Shown here: positions 8,208-17,992 of the stretch, one piece after another
Numbering within the stretch: position 1 is the stretch's first letter
Layout of the letters: each line of letters opens with the position of its first letter
From: DASXHY01 sp035552155
GTDB lineage: Bacteria; Verrucomicrobiota; Verrucomicrobiia; Limisphaerales; DASXHY01
Direction of reading: 5' to 3'
DNA: 64,000 nt
Assembly: GCA_035552155.1 (NCBI GenBank)
Contig: DASZLX010000039.1
Span: 1 to 64,000, forward strand
Program-made: the position numbers and the translations under genes
The notes under the pieces: generated by a model
The model's database searches: none
The model's input: the letters and a program-made list of their open reading frames with translations, nothing else
What the model was told of the DNA's origin: nothing

Positions 8208-9147
8208 AAATCGGGGGATGGGAGTTCGCCATACTCTCTTTCCCGCGCTGGCAATTCGGCGCGCCCCGTTTTTGCGGAGGCTGCCAGCTTCCCGACGCCA
8301 TTCTCCACGGCAAGCGGAGTCATCGGCCTCGTAGCAGGGCCGTCCAGCGTCTTGCGAGCGCTGAATTTCGAGTGAGGCTTTTCAGCTTGCTTGAACTGGT
8401 GGTTGCGCCACCGGCTTGCAAACCAGGTCTAGACACGTCTGCGAATTCTTTTCCGCGTCTTTACCTCTTAGCGCCGGGTCAGCTTCCGGTTTTGCCGGAA
8501 CGTTCGCCCTGCGCCACGGGTCTCGCCTCTTCACTCTCAGGTTGCTTTTCGTTCTCAGGCCGGCGGTGTGTTTTTTACATCGCCGGCATTTCGGAAGGTT
8601 TTCACGGGTCTTGCCCGGACCGCGTGTCCTTCCCGGTGCGAATGCTCACTTTGTCACGCCTTTCGGCGTCTTTCATTTGGCTGATCCCGCGCTTTTATTC
8701 ACGGAACCGCCAGAGTCACTCGCCCGTGCTGATGCACAGTAGCAACCGTTTACCCTCTGGGTAACTGCGATTCACTCGAGTTCGAAACTTCCTCGAGCTA
8801 CTTGATTCGACTCGGAACGGTTTCTAATCATTCCTGGCCGCCAAGTTCCTTTTTCGCGTTACTGACACGCGCGAACGTGTCAGAGGAACTGATGAATTTT
8901 GCCTCCGCTCCCGGACCTTGCGATCCGGCTTGAGAGGGGCCGAGCCAACCAGCCTGACTCTGCCTTTCCCCAGTTACCTGGGATTATCCTTGAGACTTTC
9001 GGCTTCAATCTGTTGACCGCCGCCGTCCATCTCAGTTCTTTCAATGAACTGCGAACAGCATAACCAGAATTGCGAATCCGACAACGAATTGATATGCACA
9101 GCTTATTCACCAAACCGAGCCTTTGAATCGCTGCTGAGCAATTATTT
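8165..9147 (-). ncRNA. candidate large structured non-coding RNA (~0.9-1.0 kb)
   Basis: Read on the minus strand from about 9055 to 8176, the sequence has closely spaced hairpins, several with GNRA tetraloops. Examples are CCCAG-GTAA-CTGGG (8969-8982), CCGGATC-GCAA-GGTCCGG (8910-8927) and ACGCC-GAAA-GGCGT (8656-8669). Other stems are CTGACACG/CGTGTCAG (8862-8883), CACG.GGTC/GACC-CGTG (8603-8626), GCCGGCG/CGCCGGC (8559-8587), TTCCGG/CCGGAA (8484-8500) and CAGTTC/GAACTG (9033-9051). GAGTC/GACTC and GTAGC/GCTAC enclose further hairpins, suggesting a multi-way junction. The series ends in a strong terminator (8165-8207). The GNRA loops exist only in the minus sense. I found no RNase P, tmRNA, SRP or group II domain V signatures. 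The 5' end is a guess from a weak promoter-like TTGAAA-16-TTTATT at 9154-9181. Confidence 0.5.
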
Positions 9148-9410
9148 CAGCCCAATAAACAAAGCGATTTCACGTTTTCAAAAAGCATTTATTCACAGAC
9201 ACCCATCCGCAAATGTTCCCTCTGTGAACAAGTTTCAAGGAGAAGATTTCGGAATTTTGGAAAAAACGGACGACTGTCGAAACTCGAAATCCGAAATCCG
9301 AAGCCGCAACGCGCCCTTTTACAGACAAACAACCGGATAAACCAACGGCGCTCGAATCATCCCTTCGGATTTCGGATCTTGGCTTTCGAATTTTCCCTCC
9401 ACCAAAAAAC

Positions 9411-9441
9411 AAAAAAGCCACCTGCATCCAGGTGGCTTTTT
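9411..9441 (-). terminator. bidirectional intrinsic terminator
   Basis: Stem AAGCCACCTG / CAGGTGGCTT around the loop CATC, with A6 on one side and T5 on the other. It lies 18 nt beyond the stop of the small basic protein gene and insulates it from the ncRNA region. Confidence 0.88.
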
Positions 9442-9458
9442 ATCGCTTCAAACCGCGC

Positions 9459-9572
9459 TCAGGCTTTCGCCGCCGCCGGTTTCGTCTTCTTCGTCTTGAC
9501 GGCGACTTTTTTGCGCTTGAGATAACTTTGACGACGTTTCTTCTTGATCGCTTTGTTGTATTGCTTGCTCAT
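9459..9572 (-). CDS. 37-residue highly basic protein
   Basis: An ORF too short for standard cut-offs: it starts at ATG 9572 with MSKQYNKAIKKKRRQSYLKR and ends TKPAAAKA. About 40% of residues are Lys or Arg and there are no acidic residues. From memory, short proteins starting MSKQYNK..KRKRR recur in Verrucomicrobiota, which together with the clean terminator supports a real gene. Likely roles are RNA or ribosome binding, like the very small basic ribosomal proteins, but that is inference from charge alone. It is divergent from the lipoprotein gene that starts 45 nt away. Confidence 0.72.
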   Translation of the reverse strand: MSKQYNKAIKKKRRQSYLKRKKVAVKTKKTKPAAAKA

Positions 9573-9616
9573 AGTTCTTTACATTCGGTCGGTATTCCGA
9601 TTTCGTGTACGATACT

Positions 9617-10150
9617 ATGAGTACTGGCCGATGCCGATTCAATCTCTATTTGCTGCTCACGCTGGCCACCCTCCTTGCCTCCGGCTGCCAGACGCATAAG
9701 GACAACAAATCCAAGGAACTCGCCACCCTTCGCATCCATGTCGAATCCGACATCGACGACCCCTCACACACGGAGAAAGTCCCCATCTATCGCGCCAGCC
9801 CCGTGGATCTGACGGTCGATAAGGAGCCGTTTCTCACCGAGGCGCACGTCGCCTCCGCAAAAGTCGTGACGGTCCTCGGCGGTTTTGATTTGCAAATTCA
9901 ATTGAACCGTCAAGGTTCCTGGTTGCTGCAAGGCACCTCCGCCGGCAATCCCGGCAAGCATTACGCCATCTTCAGTCAATTTGGCGAAAAGGGAAAACAA
10001 TCACGCTGGCTGGCCGCTCCGATTTTTTCCCGCGTCATGTCCGCCGGCATAATCCAGTTCACACCCGACGCCTCGCGTGAAGAGGCCGAGGAAATTGCGC
10101 AGGGCCTCAATAATATCGCGAAGAAAAACGAATCGAATGACAAGTGGTAG
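9617..10150 (+). CDS. lipoprotein with a SecD-periplasmic-like domain
   Basis: About 177 residues from ATG 9617 (a GTG at 9605 is a possible earlier start). The signal peptide NLYLLLTLATLLASGC ends in a good lipobox (L-A-S-G-C). The mature part reads KVPIYRASPVDLTVDKEPFLTEAHVASAKVV and FDLQIQLNRQGSWLL. This recalls the periplasmic P1-head region of SecD (conserved sense: peptide-like beta strands with EPFL...A.V), though the resemblance is from memory only. It is probably an outer- or inner-membrane lipoprotein. Function unknown. Confidence 0.72.
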   Translation: MSTGRCRFNLYLLLTLATLLASGCQTHKDNKSKELATLRIHVESDIDDPSHTEKVPIYRASPVDLTVDKEPFLTEAHVASAKVVTVLGGFDLQIQLNRQGSWLLQGTSAGNPGKHYAIFSQFGEKGKQSRWLAAPIFSRVMSAGIIQFTPDASREEAEEIAQGLNNIAKKNESNDKW

Positions 10151-10165
10151 TGACATTGCTACGCA

Positions 10166-10645
10166 ATGAAGGGCCAAATTCCAACAGCCAAGCTCCAGAG
10201 AAGCTCCAAGAATCAAGCCTCAAAACACAATGCTTCTGCGACTTATCCGAAGCACAATTCAAACGACTCCTGGGAATTACGAGAATCATCTAACGAGACC
10301 TCAGAGCGCCACCCGTTCGACCTTGAAGAACGCACGGCTCAATTCGGTGAAGCGCTGATTCGTTTTTGCAAAAAAATTCCCCGGTCACCGGAAAACAATC
10401 GGCTGATCGGCCAACTGATCGGCTGCGGAACCAGCGTCGGCGCAAATTATTGCGAGGCAAATGAAGGCGTCTCAAAGAAAGACTTCAAATGCTCCGTGGG
10501 ACGTTGTGTCAAAGAAGCGAAAGAGACAAAATTTTTTCTTCGCATGATCGCCGCCTCTGAGCCTGCTTTGGCCGACGAAGCACGAAAACTGTACCGCGAA
10601 GCAAAAGAACTCCACCTGATTTTCGCCAGCATTTACCGAAAATGA
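10166..10645 (+). CDS. four-helix-bundle protein (S23 / rRNA intervening-sequence type)
   Basis: The conserved part begins at about residue 47 (HPFDLEERTAQFGEALIRFCKKIP) and continues RLIGQLIGCGTSVGANYCEANEGVSKKDFKCSVGRCVKEAKETKFFL. This is the classic 23S rRNA intervening-sequence/four-helix-bundle family, related to the Avd accessory protein of diversity-generating retroelements. The first 45 or so residues (KGQIPTAKLQRSSKNQASKH) come from a short repeat and are not part of the family, so the true start may be a later non-ATG codon. The stop overlaps the next start (ATGA at 10642). Its cellular role is not established; nucleic-acid binding is suspected for the family. Confidence 0.85.
   Translation: MKGQIPTAKLQRSSKNQASKHNASATYPKHNSNDSWELRESSNETSERHPFDLEERTAQFGEALIRFCKKIPRSPENNRLIGQLIGCGTSVGANYCEANEGVSKKDFKCSVGRCVKEAKETKFFLRMIAASEPALADEARKLYREAKELHLIFASIYRK
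10173..10225. repeat. GGAGCTTGG-type repeat, inverted copy
   Basis: The reverse complement of the GGAGCTTCTCTGGAGCTTGG repeat found at 10702-10800 and 11821-11861. It supplies the unnatural N-terminus of the four-helix-bundle ORF. Confidence 0.7.
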
Positions 10646-11754
10646 AAAGTTTGAAGTCAAGAATCTGCCCACAAACCGTCCGAACATTTCTGAATTGGCG
10701 CTTGAGATTGGGAGCTTCTCTGGAGCTTGGATCTTGGACGCTTGGAGCTTTGAAAATTGGCGTTTCTCTGGTGCTTGCATCTTGGACGCTTGGAGCTTTT
10801 TCCCAAGAGCCCTTCCAATTCCCCACCGCCAACCACGCCTTGTACGAACCCGACGGCGGCGAACGCTTTTTGGTCGGCACCGTCGGCAAGCCCTGGACCA
10901 GCGGCGGTTTCGGCTGCGTCCGCTCCGGCGGCTGGCAAATGCACGAGGGCCTCGACATCCGCTGCCTCCAACGCGACAAACATGGTGAACCAACCGACCC
11001 CGTCATGGCCACGGCCGATGGCACCGTCGTTTACCTTAATTTAAAACCGTCGCTGTCGAACTATGGCAATTATGTCGTCGTCCATCACCGTATTGAAGGC
11101 ATCGATATTTTTTCGCTCTACGCGCATCTCAGTGCCGTGCGCGACGGACTGAAAGTCGGCCAACCGCTCAAGGCCGGCGAAGTCTTCGCCACCATGGGCC
11201 ACACCTCCAACACCGGCGAGCGTATTACTAAAGACCGGGCCCACGTGCATTTCGAACTGAACCTGCTGGCGAGCGACCATTTCTCCGCCTGGTACCGCAA
11301 AGCCTTTCCCCACGAACGCAACGATCACGGCGAATGGAACGGCCAAAATCTTCTGGGCCTCGACCCCAGCCTGATCCTGATGGCTGAACACGACCAGGGC
11401 ACGAATTTCAGCCTCCTCAATTTTATTCGCGGCCAGACCGAACTTTGCCGCGTGCTCGTCCGCAAAACTGATTTTCCCTGGCTCAAACGTTATCCCATGC
11501 TGGTCCGCCCAAACCCCATCGCGCAAAAAGAAGGCGTGGCCGGCTACGAAATCGCCCTGAATTTCAATGCGGTTCCCTTCGAATTGATTCCGCGCGCCAC
11601 CTCGGAAATCAAAGGCAAAAGCAAATACCAGCTTCTTTCCGTCAACGAACCCGAAGAAAAGAAAAATCCTGCCCGCCGATTAGTCGTCCCCCGCGGCTCT
11701 CGCTGGGAATTGGGCCCCCACGGCATCAACGCCCTCGATTTGCTGACGGAATAA
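10642..11754 (+). CDS. M23-family metallopeptidase (exported)
   Basis: A 370-residue protein. The LytM/M23 zinc site is visible: HEGLD (H101, D105) and HVH (201-203), separated by the glycine-rich strands GNYVVVHH and GEVFATMGHTSNTGE. The domain also has ATADGTVVYLNL and FSLYAHLSAV, as expected. Such enzymes cut peptidoglycan cross-links in the periplasm. The export signal is odd: residues 20-53 (LRLGASLELGSWTLGALKIG and on) are encoded by two tandem copies of a dispersed GGAGCTTGG repeat. The C-terminal 150 residues have no recognised domain. Translation is probably coupled to the four-helix gene through a 4-nt overlap. Confidence 0.9.
   Translation: MKSLKSRICPQTVRTFLNWRLRLGASLELGSWTLGALKIGVSLVLASWTLGAFSQEPFQFPTANHALYEPDGGERFLVGTVGKPWTSGGFGCVRSGGWQMHEGLDIRCLQRDKHGEPTDPVMATADGTVVYLNLKPSLSNYGNYVVVHHRIEGIDIFSLYAHLSAVRDGLKVGQPLKAGEVFATMGHTSNTGERITKDRAHVHFELNLLASDHFSAWYRKAFPHERNDHGEWNGQNLLGLDPSLILMAEHDQGTNFSLLNFIRGQTELCRVLVRKTDFPWLKRYPMLVRPNPIAQKEGVAGYEIALNFNAVPFELIPRATSEIKGKSKYQLLSVNEPEEKKNPARRLVVPRGSRWELGPHGINALDLLTE
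10702..10800. repeat. tandem GGAGCTTGG-type repeats inside the M23 signal-peptide region
   Basis: Two adjacent units of about 46 nt (10702-10752 and 10756-10800). They share TTGG.G.TTCTCTGG.GCTTG, then ATCTTGGACGCTTGGAGCTTT. They encode the hydrophobic stretch of the M23 peptidase signal peptide. Confidence 0.8.
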
Positions 11755-11820
11755 GCTCATGGGAGCCGACGTGAGTGGCTCAAAATCCCCCGCAATTCAT
11801 CGTCTCCCGAATTGAAGTTT

Positions 11821-11861
11821 GAAGCTTCTCTGGAGCTTGGAATTTGGACGCTTGGAACTTT
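11821..11861. repeat. GGAGCTTGG-type repeat, direct copy
   Basis: Reads GAAGCTTCTCTGGAGCTTGG followed by AATTTGGACGCTTGGAACTTT. It lies 67 nt after the M23 stop, so repeats of this family bracket the four-helix-bundle/M23 pair. Confidence 0.75.
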
Positions 11862-11956
11862 GCCCAGCGCCCCGTAAAAATCGGGGAACTCCTGCACACC
11901 TCCATGCATCTCATCTCCGTGCCCGTATGCTTTACTCGTGACGACTCGTCCTGCCC

Positions 11957-12829
11957 ATGGTATCATCGTATTCCGTCAAGCAAGTCGTCATGAACACGGT
12001 CGCAAGCCAGCTTGGGCGGCCTCGGGAAAATCCCGTTGATGCGCCATGCCCTGCGCCAGCCTCGCCGCGCGCCTTCACTCTGGTTGAACTGCTCGTGGTC
12101 ATCGCCATCATCGCCGTCCTCGCCAGCCTGCTGCTCCCCGTTCTGAGCCGGGGCAAAGCCGAAGCCCGGACCATTGATTGCGTGGACCATCTTCGGCAAT
12201 TGCAATTGTGCTTCCACATGTACACGCACGACAATGAAGGCCGCCTGCCGCCCAACAATTTCGTCTACTTCGTCTCCATGGGCCAGACGATGCCCTCATT
12301 CCTCGGAAATAACGACATCAGTTGGTGCCGCTCCCTAGCGCCCTTCGACCCAAATCCCATCAGCGACACCAACTCAATGCTGTTTTATTACAACCAGAAC
12401 CCGTCCATTTACCATTGTCCGGCGGATACCTCCACCGTCACCGGCCACCCCGACCTGTTGCGCAATCGTAGTTACAACATGAGCAACAGCATCGATCTCA
12501 CTAACGACAATCATTTCGTCAGGGAATCCGAAATTCCGATGCCGTCCCACTTGTTTGTATTCATTGATACCGACGCGGATGAAATCACCGATCCCACCTT
12601 TGGCGTCATGCCCGTCGGTTCCTACTTTCAGGATTGGTGGCTGGACATTCCGGCCTCCCGGCATAATACGCGCAGTTGCAATCTCACCTTTGCCGACGGC
12701 CACGTTGAAATCTGGAAATGGAAAGCGCGCAAAGGCGGCCGCCCCGCCGGCAGTCCCGTCTACTCGCCCGATGACCTCGACGATCTCCGCCGCCTTCAAC
12801 AATGCATCAAGGGCGCGGGCGGGAATTAG
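11957..12829 (+). CDS. prepilin-type N-terminal cleavage/methylation protein (H-X9-DG type)
   Basis: About 290 residues from ATG 11957 (ATG 11990 also possible). After a short leader, the type IV pilin-like signal AFTLVELLVVIAIIAVLASLLLP carries the Glu at +5 after the processing site. It is cut by a prepilin peptidase and then N-methylated. The C-terminal half ends with HNTRSCNLTFADGHVEIWKW, the H-X9-DG signature of Planctomycetes/Verrucomicrobia pseudopilins (DUF1559-like). A CPAD motif lies mid-protein. These proteins are abundant paralogues in the phylum; they probably form secretion pseudopili, but the exact role is unknown. Confidence 0.88.
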   Translation: MVSSYSVKQVVMNTVASQLGRPRENPVDAPCPAPASPRAFTLVELLVVIAIIAVLASLLLPVLSRGKAEARTIDCVDHLRQLQLCFHMYTHDNEGRLPPNNFVYFVSMGQTMPSFLGNNDISWCRSLAPFDPNPISDTNSMLFYYNQNPSIYHCPADTSTVTGHPDLLRNRSYNMSNSIDLTNDNHFVRESEIPMPSHLFVFIDTDADEITDPTFGVMPVGSYFQDWWLDIPASRHNTRSCNLTFADGHVEIWKWKARKGGRPAGSPVYSPDDLDDLRRLQQCIKGAGGN

Positions 12830-12851
12830 GCGACCACTTTCGCTCGCCTTC

Positions 12852-13027
12852 GGTGCATCTCGACACTGCCGTCGAAATTGCGGAAAGGAGCGCGGCTGTG
12901 TCGCAGACCAGCCGCAGCCGCATGATAAAATCAGTCATTTCAAATATTCACTGAACCTTTCGCGTTCCTGCGGCTAGTTCCGCTGCGCGGAACACAGCCG
13001 CGCTCCAGGGCAGTGTCAAGATGCACC
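12852..13027. repeat. MITE-like element with ~19 + 14 bp inverted ends
   Basis: The left end GGTGCATCTCGACACTGCC (12852-12870) pairs with the right end GGCAGTGTCAAGATGCACC (13009-13027), with one mismatch. Inside, GGAGCGCGGCTGTG (12887-12900) pairs exactly with CACAGCCGCGCTCC (12993-13006). It carries no ORF. Its right edge provides a spurious ATG upstream of the aminotransferase. Confidence 0.7.
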
Positions 13028-13095
13028 CATTCGCCTTTGCCAAACTCCATTTCACTTGCGCTCCCCCGCTCCGCTCGTATCTTTTCTCGCCCGAT

Positions 13096-14271
13096 ATGAA
13101 TTACAAAATTTCGAAACGCGCCGCCTCGCTCAGCCCGTCGCTCACTTTGGCCATTGATTCCAAGGCCAAAGCAATGAAAGCGGCCGGCGAGGACGTCGTC
13201 GGTTTCGGCGCCGGCGAACCGGACTTCGACACCCCGCAACACATCAAAGACGCCGCCGCCAAGGCCTTGGCGGACGGTTTCACGAAATACACGCCCGCTG
13301 CCGGCATCCCGGAATTGCGCCAGGCCATCGCCGACAAGCACCAGCGCGAAAATGGCCTCACCTACAAGCCCTCGCAAATCATTGTCTCCTGCGGCGGCAA
13401 ACATTCCTGCTACAACGTCATCCTCGCTACCTGCGAAGAAGGCGACGAAGTCGTCATCCCCGCGCCCTATTGGTTGAGCTACCCCGAAATGGTCAAGCTC
13501 GCCGGCGCGACTCCCGTCATCATCGAGACCAATGACAAAACTGAATTCAAAGTCACGCCGCAACAGCTCCGCGCCGCCATCACGCCGCGCACGCGCTTGT
13601 TCGTGCTGAATTCCCCGAGCAATCCGACGGGCTCCGTTTATACGCCCGAAGAAATCAAGGCGCTCGGCGATATCTGCGTGGAAAAAAACGTGCTCATCAT
13701 GAGCGACGAAATTTACGAGCATCTCATCTATGATGGCGCAAAGGTCAAAAGCGTCGCCAGCTTCTCACCGGCGCATTTCGAGCACACCATTATTGTCCAC
13801 GGTTTCGCCAAAGCCTGGAGCATGACCGGTTGGCGCCTCGGCTGGTGCGCCGCGCCTGAACCGATCGCCAAAGCCATCGACGCCATCCAAAGTCACAGCA
13901 CGAGCAATCCGACTTCATTCGCGCAAAAAGGCGGCGTCGCGGCCCTGACCGGACCGCAGGATCATTTGCCCAAATGGCTCGCGGAATTCGACAAACGCCG
14001 CCAGTTCGCATTTAAGAAACTGAACAGCATCCCCGGCATTTCCTGCGTGAACGCCAAGGGCGCGTTTTATCTTTTCCCGAACATCGCAAAAACCGGCCTC
14101 AATTCCTCCGATTTCTGCGCCAAACTTTTGGAGCAGCAAAAAGTTGCCGCCGTCCCCGGCATCGCCTTCGGCGCGGACGACTACCTTCGCATCAGCTACG
14201 CCACGAGTATGGCCAACATCGAGAAAGGCCTCGACCGAATCGAGAAATTCGTCAAAGGCCTCGGCAAGTAA
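13096..14271 (+). CDS. class I/II pyridoxal-phosphate aminotransferase (aspartate aminotransferase type)
   Basis: A 391-residue fold-type-I aminotransferase. The start is ATG 13096 (MNYKISKRAASLSPSLTLAI), the usual N-terminus of the AspC Ib subgroup; an upstream ATG at 13021 belongs to a repeat. Features: GAGEPDFDTP near residue 38, KYTPAAGIPELRQAI, SNPTG at 174-178, the PLP-pyridine Asp in IMSDEIYEHL (D204), and the Schiff-base lysine in HGFAKAWSMTGWRLGW (K239). The C-terminal Arg in YLRISYATS binds the substrate carboxylate. It interconverts aspartate/oxaloacetate and glutamate/2-oxoglutarate; related activities cannot be excluded. Confidence 0.94.
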   Translation: MNYKISKRAASLSPSLTLAIDSKAKAMKAAGEDVVGFGAGEPDFDTPQHIKDAAAKALADGFTKYTPAAGIPELRQAIADKHQRENGLTYKPSQIIVSCGGKHSCYNVILATCEEGDEVVIPAPYWLSYPEMVKLAGATPVIIETNDKTEFKVTPQQLRAAITPRTRLFVLNSPSNPTGSVYTPEEIKALGDICVEKNVLIMSDEIYEHLIYDGAKVKSVASFSPAHFEHTIIVHGFAKAWSMTGWRLGWCAAPEPIAKAIDAIQSHSTSNPTSFAQKGGVAALTGPQDHLPKWLAEFDKRRQFAFKKLNSIPGISCVNAKGAFYLFPNIAKTGLNSSDFCAKLLEQQKVAAVPGIAFGADDYLRISYATSMANIEKGLDRIEKFVKGLGK

Positions 14272-14339
14272 AAGTCATGGCGGCACTTCCGTAGAGCGCC
14301 GCATTTTCTTAAAAAAGAACCCACGCGTCTCGCGTGCCG

Positions 14340-14360
14340 TTTTCGGCGTCTCGCCGAAAA
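14340..14360. repeat. palindromic repeat after the aminotransferase gene
   Basis: TTTTCGGCG-TCT-CGCCGAAAA forms a 9-bp stem with a 3-nt loop, 69 nt after the stop. It resembles the other '...GCGTCTCGC...' palindromes of this genome. With no T-run after it, it looks more like a REP than a terminator. Confidence 0.6.
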
Positions 14361-14430
14361 CATTCGTCCTACCATCTTCGCAACTTCCCCTCGGATTTTG
14401 CGTTTAAAGGATATTGAGCTAAGCTCGACC

Positions 14431-15606
14431 ATGACCCTCGAATCCCTGATCACCACCGCCGCGCACCAGGGCGCCAGCGATCTGCACCTCGAAGCCGGTC
14501 TTCCCGCCGCCTTGCGCATCCGCGGCTCCTTGCGCACCGCCGGCGAACCAATCGCGCCCCAAACTTTGGCCGGCTTCGCGCGTGAAATCCTCGGCGAGCA
14601 ATGGCCGCAATTTCTCGAACGCCGCTCCGCCGACCTCTCCAAAACCATTTCCGGCGTCCGTTGCCGCATCAATATTCTCCAGACCGCGCGCGGCATCGGC
14701 TTTGCCATCCGTCTCCTCGCGGCCTTCCAGGCCACACTGGAAACACTGAACCTCCATCCCGATTTCAAAAAATTCATCGCCCAGCCGCATGGACTGATTC
14801 TCATCAGCGGCCCGACCGGCTCCGGCAAATCGTCGACCCTCGCCGCGTTGATCCAGGAAATCAATCTGACCGACAGTCGGCACATCGTGACGATTGAAAG
14901 TCCGATCGAATACACGTTCCGACCGCGCCACTCCTACATTCGCCAGCGCGAAGTCGGCCGCGACACGCCCAGCTTCGAGCAGGCGCTGCTCGACGCCTTG
15001 CGCGAAGACCCTGACGTATTAATGGTCGGCGAAATGCGCGAGCCGGAAACGATGCGCCTCACCTTGAACGCTTCCGAGACCGGCCATCTCGTCCTGGCGA
15101 CGGTTCATTCCTCCACCTGCGCCGAAGCGATCCAGCGCATCGCTTCCGCCTTCCCGGCAGAAATCCAGGCGAGCGTTTGCGCGCAATTGGCCGATTGCCT
15201 AATCGCGGTCATCTCGCAACGGCTCGTCTTCCGCTCCGAGTTGAACATGCGCGTGCCGGAATGCGAAGTCCTCGTGGCCAATCATCCGGTAAAAAATTTC
15301 ATTCGCACCCGCGAATTTTTCAAAATCGCTTCCGCCCTGGAAACTGGCGCGGACCACGGCATGTGGTCGTTACAGCGTTACCGTTCCTGGCTGCAAAATC
15401 GCAAAAAATGGCACACGCCGAATGAATCCACCGAAGCCCCCGACAGCGAGCCCTCAAGTGAAACTCCGCATCTCCCACCCATGCCTGCCGCAATTAAAGC
15501 CGCCAAACCCGCCGCCCCGCATAAACCCACGGCCCAGGCTGGCGACCGCATTGAAATCGAACCGGAAGAGGGCGATTGGGGCAAAATTTTGAAGAAAAAC
15601 GAGTAA
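14431..15606 (+). CDS. PilT-type pilus retraction/twitching ATPase
   Basis: A 391-residue secretion/retraction ATPase starting at ATG 14431 (MTLESLITTAAHQGASDLHL), the characteristic PilT start. Walker A is GPTGSGKSST (127-136). An Asp-box region follows (IVTIESPIEYTF), then Walker B DPDVLMVGEMRE (194-203) and the His box ETGHLVLATVHS (216-227). The C-terminus has a low-complexity, Pro/Ala-rich tail (residues 330-375) not usual for PilT, ending GDWGKILKKNE. As a hexamer it would depolymerise type IV pili at the inner membrane. Together with the pseudopilin at 12 kb this implies type IV pilus-like machinery, although no assembly genes are adjacent. Confidence 0.9.
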   Translation: MTLESLITTAAHQGASDLHLEAGLPAALRIRGSLRTAGEPIAPQTLAGFAREILGEQWPQFLERRSADLSKTISGVRCRINILQTARGIGFAIRLLAAFQATLETLNLHPDFKKFIAQPHGLILISGPTGSGKSSTLAALIQEINLTDSRHIVTIESPIEYTFRPRHSYIRQREVGRDTPSFEQALLDALREDPDVLMVGEMREPETMRLTLNASETGHLVLATVHSSTCAEAIQRIASAFPAEIQASVCAQLADCLIAVISQRLVFRSELNMRVPECEVLVANHPVKNFIRTREFFKIASALETGADHGMWSLQRYRSWLQNRKKWHTPNESTEAPDSEPSSETPHLPPMPAAIKAAKPAAPHKPTAQAGDRIEIEPEEGDWGKILKKNE

Positions 15607-15663
15607 TCGATTTTCATTCTCCCGCTTGTCATCGCCGCCGTTTCTGACAAAAATACCCGTCCG

Positions 15664-17406
<1,743 letters not shown>

Positions 17407-17484
17407 AGCGCCGTCGCGGTAAGGAAACTGCGTTGCGCTAAACATATATTCAAAGAATTATCGAATTTATTGAATCACTCGTTT

Positions 17485-17811
17485 ATGCACGAGCTTTTGA
17501 CCAGGCGCATTGAGATTCCGCGGCCGCGGATTCCCTGGAGGAGTATTCGTAAAGGCGCGGTCATTTCTATTTGCGCCACTGTCGCAGGAGTCAATTTGTA
17601 CGTCTTGACTGCGCCACCAATCATTAAAGCGATTGCGAAAGATTCGATTCGGCATTCACAACACTTTCATTGGCCAGGATTTTACGCTCCGCTTTTATTA
17701 GGTTTGGAGAATGATTCGCCAATGATGCACGGTCCATTCCGATGGTACTTCAATCGCGTTTGGGGCTTTGGCATGATATTTTCCAGCGACGACCCGACTG
17801 GCGGCGATTGA
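17485..17811 (+). CDS. small hypothetical membrane-anchored protein
   Basis: About 108 residues from ATG 17485 (a TTG at 17470 extends it by five codons). One hydrophobic segment at about residues 30-46 (GAVISICATVAGVNLYVL) is followed by a soluble tail. That tail has paired aromatics (HWPGFYAPLLLG, HGPFRWYFNRVWGFGMIF). No family recognised. It sits at the left edge of the accessory block. Moderate doubt remains as to whether it is expressed. Confidence 0.42.
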   Translation: MHELLTRRIEIPRPRIPWRSIRKGAVISICATVAGVNLYVLTAPPIIKAIAKDSIRHSQHFHWPGFYAPLLLGLENDSPMMHGPFRWYFNRVWGFGMIFSSDDPTGGD

Positions 17812-17949
17812 TGTCGCAGCTAAAAGTCCGGGCGAGATAATCTCGACCGCGAACCGAGATTCATCTCGATGAGTGTTTCCATCCTTCGTTTCTGGCTGAA
17901 GCGAACTATCTTCTCCCTTCGCCGCGATTCCGCGCTAAACGCGCAAGAA

Positions 17950-17992
17950 TGTTTGCAATCATTTATGGACTCATTGGCGTCTGTCGGTTGTC
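17950..17992 (+). repeat. direct repeat of a gene 5' end, copy 1
   Basis: A 43-nt segment starting TGTTTGCAATCATTTATGGA and continuing CTCATTGGCGTCTGTCGGTTG. It matches 20473-20515 at 40 of 43 positions. It also matches 22086-22112, the start of the rRNA methyltransferase gene, over its first 27 nt. Confidence 0.85.

Noticed and set aside
8372..8764. Plus-strand ORFs in the 8.1-9.4 kb region (for example 8372-8764 and 8416-8742)
   Set aside because: Their peptides have no recognisable domain pattern, they overlap each other in different frames, and the sequence is filled with hairpins that explain the low stop frequency better.
8165..9147. RNase P RNA, tmRNA, SRP RNA or a group II intron in the hairpin-rich region
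   Set aside because: The diagnostic blocks (GAGGAAAGTCC and ACAGAACCCG of RNase P, tmRNA ends and tag, GGAAGCAGCC of SRP RNA, intron domain V) were looked for on both strands and not found.
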